A stretch of 6,065 bases of DNA. It comes from Methylomonas sp. (GTDB lineage Bacteria > Pseudomonadota > Gammaproteobacteria > Methylococcales > Methylomonadaceae). Of this stretch, positions 4,628 through 6,065 are shown one piece after another. The stretch spans positions 13,666 through 19,730 of the forward strand of contig JAQTYP010000009.1 in the NCBI GenBank assembly GCA_028688235.1, in the 5' to 3' direction. Made by a program: the position numbers and the translations under genes. The notes under the pieces are model-generated. The model was not told the DNA's origin. It did not search any database and saw nothing but the letters and a program-made list of their open reading frames with translations. Position 1 is the first letter of the stretch, and each line of letters starts with the position of its first letter.

Positions 4628-5848
4628 TTATTTCTTTTGCGCTAGCCCCAGCCTGCGGGCTAGGGGCGCAAGGGAAAAGCCCTGAATCAATACCGACATC
4701 ACGACGATAAAACTTACCAGCACGAAAATTTCTCCGGCCTCATGCAGGCCGACCGCCAGCGGAAAAGTGGCCAGTACGATAGGCACGGAGCCACGCAGTC
4801 CAACCCACGACACCAATAGCTTTTCCTTGAAACCTATCTTTACCCAGCACAGGCTGATGAATACACTGAGCGGGCGGGCTACGAACATCAGGAACAGGCT
4901 GATGACCACGGCAACACTGGTTAGCGAAGACAGCTCGGCGCGATAAGGCACCGAAAGCATGCCCAAGGTCAAAAACATGATGATCTGCATCAGCCAGGCA
5001 AAGCTGTCGTGAAAAGCATTGATGTAATGCTGATGAACGATTTCCCGATTACCGGCCACGATGCCGGCTACGTAAACCGCTAAAAAACCGTTTCCTTTCG
5101 ATAATGTGGCCGCACTATAACTGAGCAACACCAGTGCGATGGATGCTATGGCGTAAAGCCCCGCGGAACTCAGCCCTAGATGATTCAGCAGCCAGACCAT
5201 GAAACGCCCGGCGCCAAAGCCGATACCCACGCCTATCGCCAGTTGCAGAATCAAATACGTGCCGCCTTCCAGAAAAGACGCATGGCCACCACCTATATAA
5301 CCGAGCAAGGTGGTCGTCAACAATACCGCCATCGGGTCGTTGCTACTTGACTCCAATTCCAGCAAGGGTTGCAGCCTGCCTGTCAGGGCGATCTGACTGC
5401 TGCGCAAAACCGAAAATACCGCCGCCGCGTCGGTCGAGGAGACGATGGCCGCCAGCAGCAAGCCTTCGGCAAAAGTGATGCCATGTACGCCTATCGAAAA
5501 CGAGCTGAACGAACCCAGCACAAACCAGGCGAAACTGCCCAGCAGCAGCATGGTGATGAAAACGCCCAGGGTGGAGAGGCATAAACCCTGCCATAGCACC
5601 GGACGAATATTGGACCAATGCGAATCCAGTCCGCCGGCAAACAAGATGAAAATCAGCGCGAAATCGCCGATGAATTTGGCGACTCCCGGATCGCGTAGCT
5701 CGAACCCGCCGAATTCGCCAATCAGCCAGCCGGTCAGCAGAAAAAACAGTAAGGAGGGGATGCCGACTTTATTGGCCAGCTTGTTGGAGAAAATACTGAT
5801 CAACAACACAATGGCGGCAGCGAGGCTGACTAACTCAACGGTGGGCAT
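4628..5848 (-). CDS. CPA1-type cation (K+ or Na+)/H+ antiporter, NhaP2/CvrA-like, without C-terminal domain
   Basis: An inner-membrane antiporter of 406 aa that exchanges K+ or Na+ for protons, helping pH and osmotic balance. It resembles E. coli CvrA/NhaP2 along the whole membrane domain: VSSTDAAAVFSVL (136-148), LELESSSNDPMAVLLT with the paired Asn170-Asp171 expected in the ion-binding site, KGNGFLAVYVAGIVAGNR (251-268), FARPLSVF-like VARPLSVF (323-330) and SWVGLRGSVPIVLATFPL (347-364). About 12-13 TM segments are expected. It stops 17 residues after the last TM helix (APLARRLGLAQKK), whereas E. coli NhaP2 continues about 180 residues with cytosolic regulatory TrkA-C-like domains. The start ATG at 5848 has only a weak GAGA site upstream. 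A repeat-rich region begins about 30 bp past the stop. Natural short antiporters exist, so this may be intact. The exact cation cannot be told from sequence. Confidence 0.92.
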   Translation of the reverse strand: MPTVELVSLAAAIVLLISIFSNKLANKVGIPSLLFFLLTGWLIGEFGGFELRDPGVAKFIGDFALIFILFAGGLDSHWSNIRPVLWQGLCLSTLGVFITMLLLGSFAWFVLGSFSSFSIGVHGITFAEGLLLAAIVSSTDAAAVFSVLRSSQIALTGRLQPLLELESSSNDPMAVLLTTTLLGYIGGGHASFLEGGTYLILQLAIGVGIGFGAGRFMVWLLNHLGLSSAGLYAIASIALVLLSYSAATLSKGNGFLAVYVAGIVAGNREIVHQHYINAFHDSFAWLMQIIMFLTLGMLSVPYRAELSSLTSVAVVISLFLMFVARPLSVFISLCWVKIGFKEKLLVSWVGLRGSVPIVLATFPLAVGLHEAGEIFVLVSFIVVMSVLIQGFSLAPLARRLGLAQKK

Positions 5849-5945
5849 TACAGATTCTCATGGGACTTGGGGTAAAAGAGAACGCTGGCCTGATTAGTTG
5901 AAAAAATGGCTTCTCGTTTAAAACGGGACACAGAGGGGGGCTTAA
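5849..5945. other. Antiporter upstream region
   Basis: No gene is seen. The antiporter promoter should lie here, reading leftward, but I found no convincing -35/-10 pair. An out-of-frame ATG on the minus strand lies 13 nt before the start codon. Confidence 0.4.
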
Positions 5946-5991
5946 CCGTTCGCCCTGAGCAAAGTAAGCGCCCTTCGGGCGCATGGCGTTA
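5946..5991 (+). repeat. 46-bp repeat, copy 2 (plus orientation)
   Basis: Inverted copy of 4537-4582, with three mismatches. In this copy the centre is a perfect hairpin, GCGCCC (5968-5973) with GGGCGC (5977-5982); two of the three differences in copy 1 break that stem. Likeness continues weakly to about 6001 (GAAACA). It lies about 98 bp upstream of the antiporter start. Confidence 0.8.
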
Positions 5992-6001
5992 ACAAGAAAC
6001 A

Positions 6002-6044
6002 TGGAAAGGCTGCTGTTGAAATTTTATTCTATGTAGCCTTTCCA
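6002..6044. repeat. 10-bp inverted repeat near the window end
   Basis: TGGAAAGGCT (6002-6011) pairs perfectly with AGCCTTTCCA (6035-6044) around a 23-nt AT-rich centre. It directly follows the 46-bp repeat and may be a further part of the same element, which would continue past the window edge. Confidence 0.5.
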
Positions 6045-6065
6045 GCAAAGACCGAATAAGCATTG

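Overview
The window reads as chromosomal DNA of a Gram-negative bacterium, probably a gammaproteobacterium. Most of its proteins are periplasmic or inner-membrane types found in proteobacteria. A SmbP-like small metal-binding protein, a di-heme cytochrome c peroxidase and many structured intergenic repeats together suggest a methanotroph of the Methylomonas/Methylobacter kind. That taxonomic placement is inferred from gene content and general appearance; no marker gene is present.

Layout. Bases 2-367 are the C-terminal end of a glycoside hydrolase family 3 enzyme (beta-glucosidase type), cut by the window edge. A 197-nt spacer filled by a nested, multi-armed inverted repeat follows. Next is a 12-TM sugar:H+ symporter of the FucP/GluP type (565-1863), so a sugar-releasing enzyme sits beside a sugar importer. 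A strong hairpin (1880-1917) separates it from the convergent smbP-like gene (minus, 2268-1930). That gene is divergent from a di-heme cytochrome c peroxidase gene (2512-3519), which ends in a clean rho-independent terminator. Both products of the divergent pair are predicted to be periplasmic, one binding metal through histidines and the other removing H2O2. Next is a stand-alone MlaC/Ttg2D-family lipid-binding protein gene (3628-4323) with an excellent Shine-Dalgarno. The last gene is a CPA1-type cation/H+ antiporter (minus, 5848-4628) that ends right after its membrane domain.

The most unusual part is the non-coding DNA around the antiporter. The 304-nt spacer at 4324-4627 is almost all repeat. 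It holds a GTTCG...CTGAGC-type repeat, a small hairpin, and a 188-bp MITE-like unit with 17-bp perfect terminal inverted repeats around an AT-rich core. A 46-bp segment of that unit recurs in inverted orientation at 5946-5991, so the antiporter gene lies between inverted repeat copies. I found no CRISPR array, tRNA, rRNA, prophage gene or transposase, and no clear novel multi-gene system. The genes belong to known families; the novelty, if any, is in the repeats and their effect on neighbouring genes.
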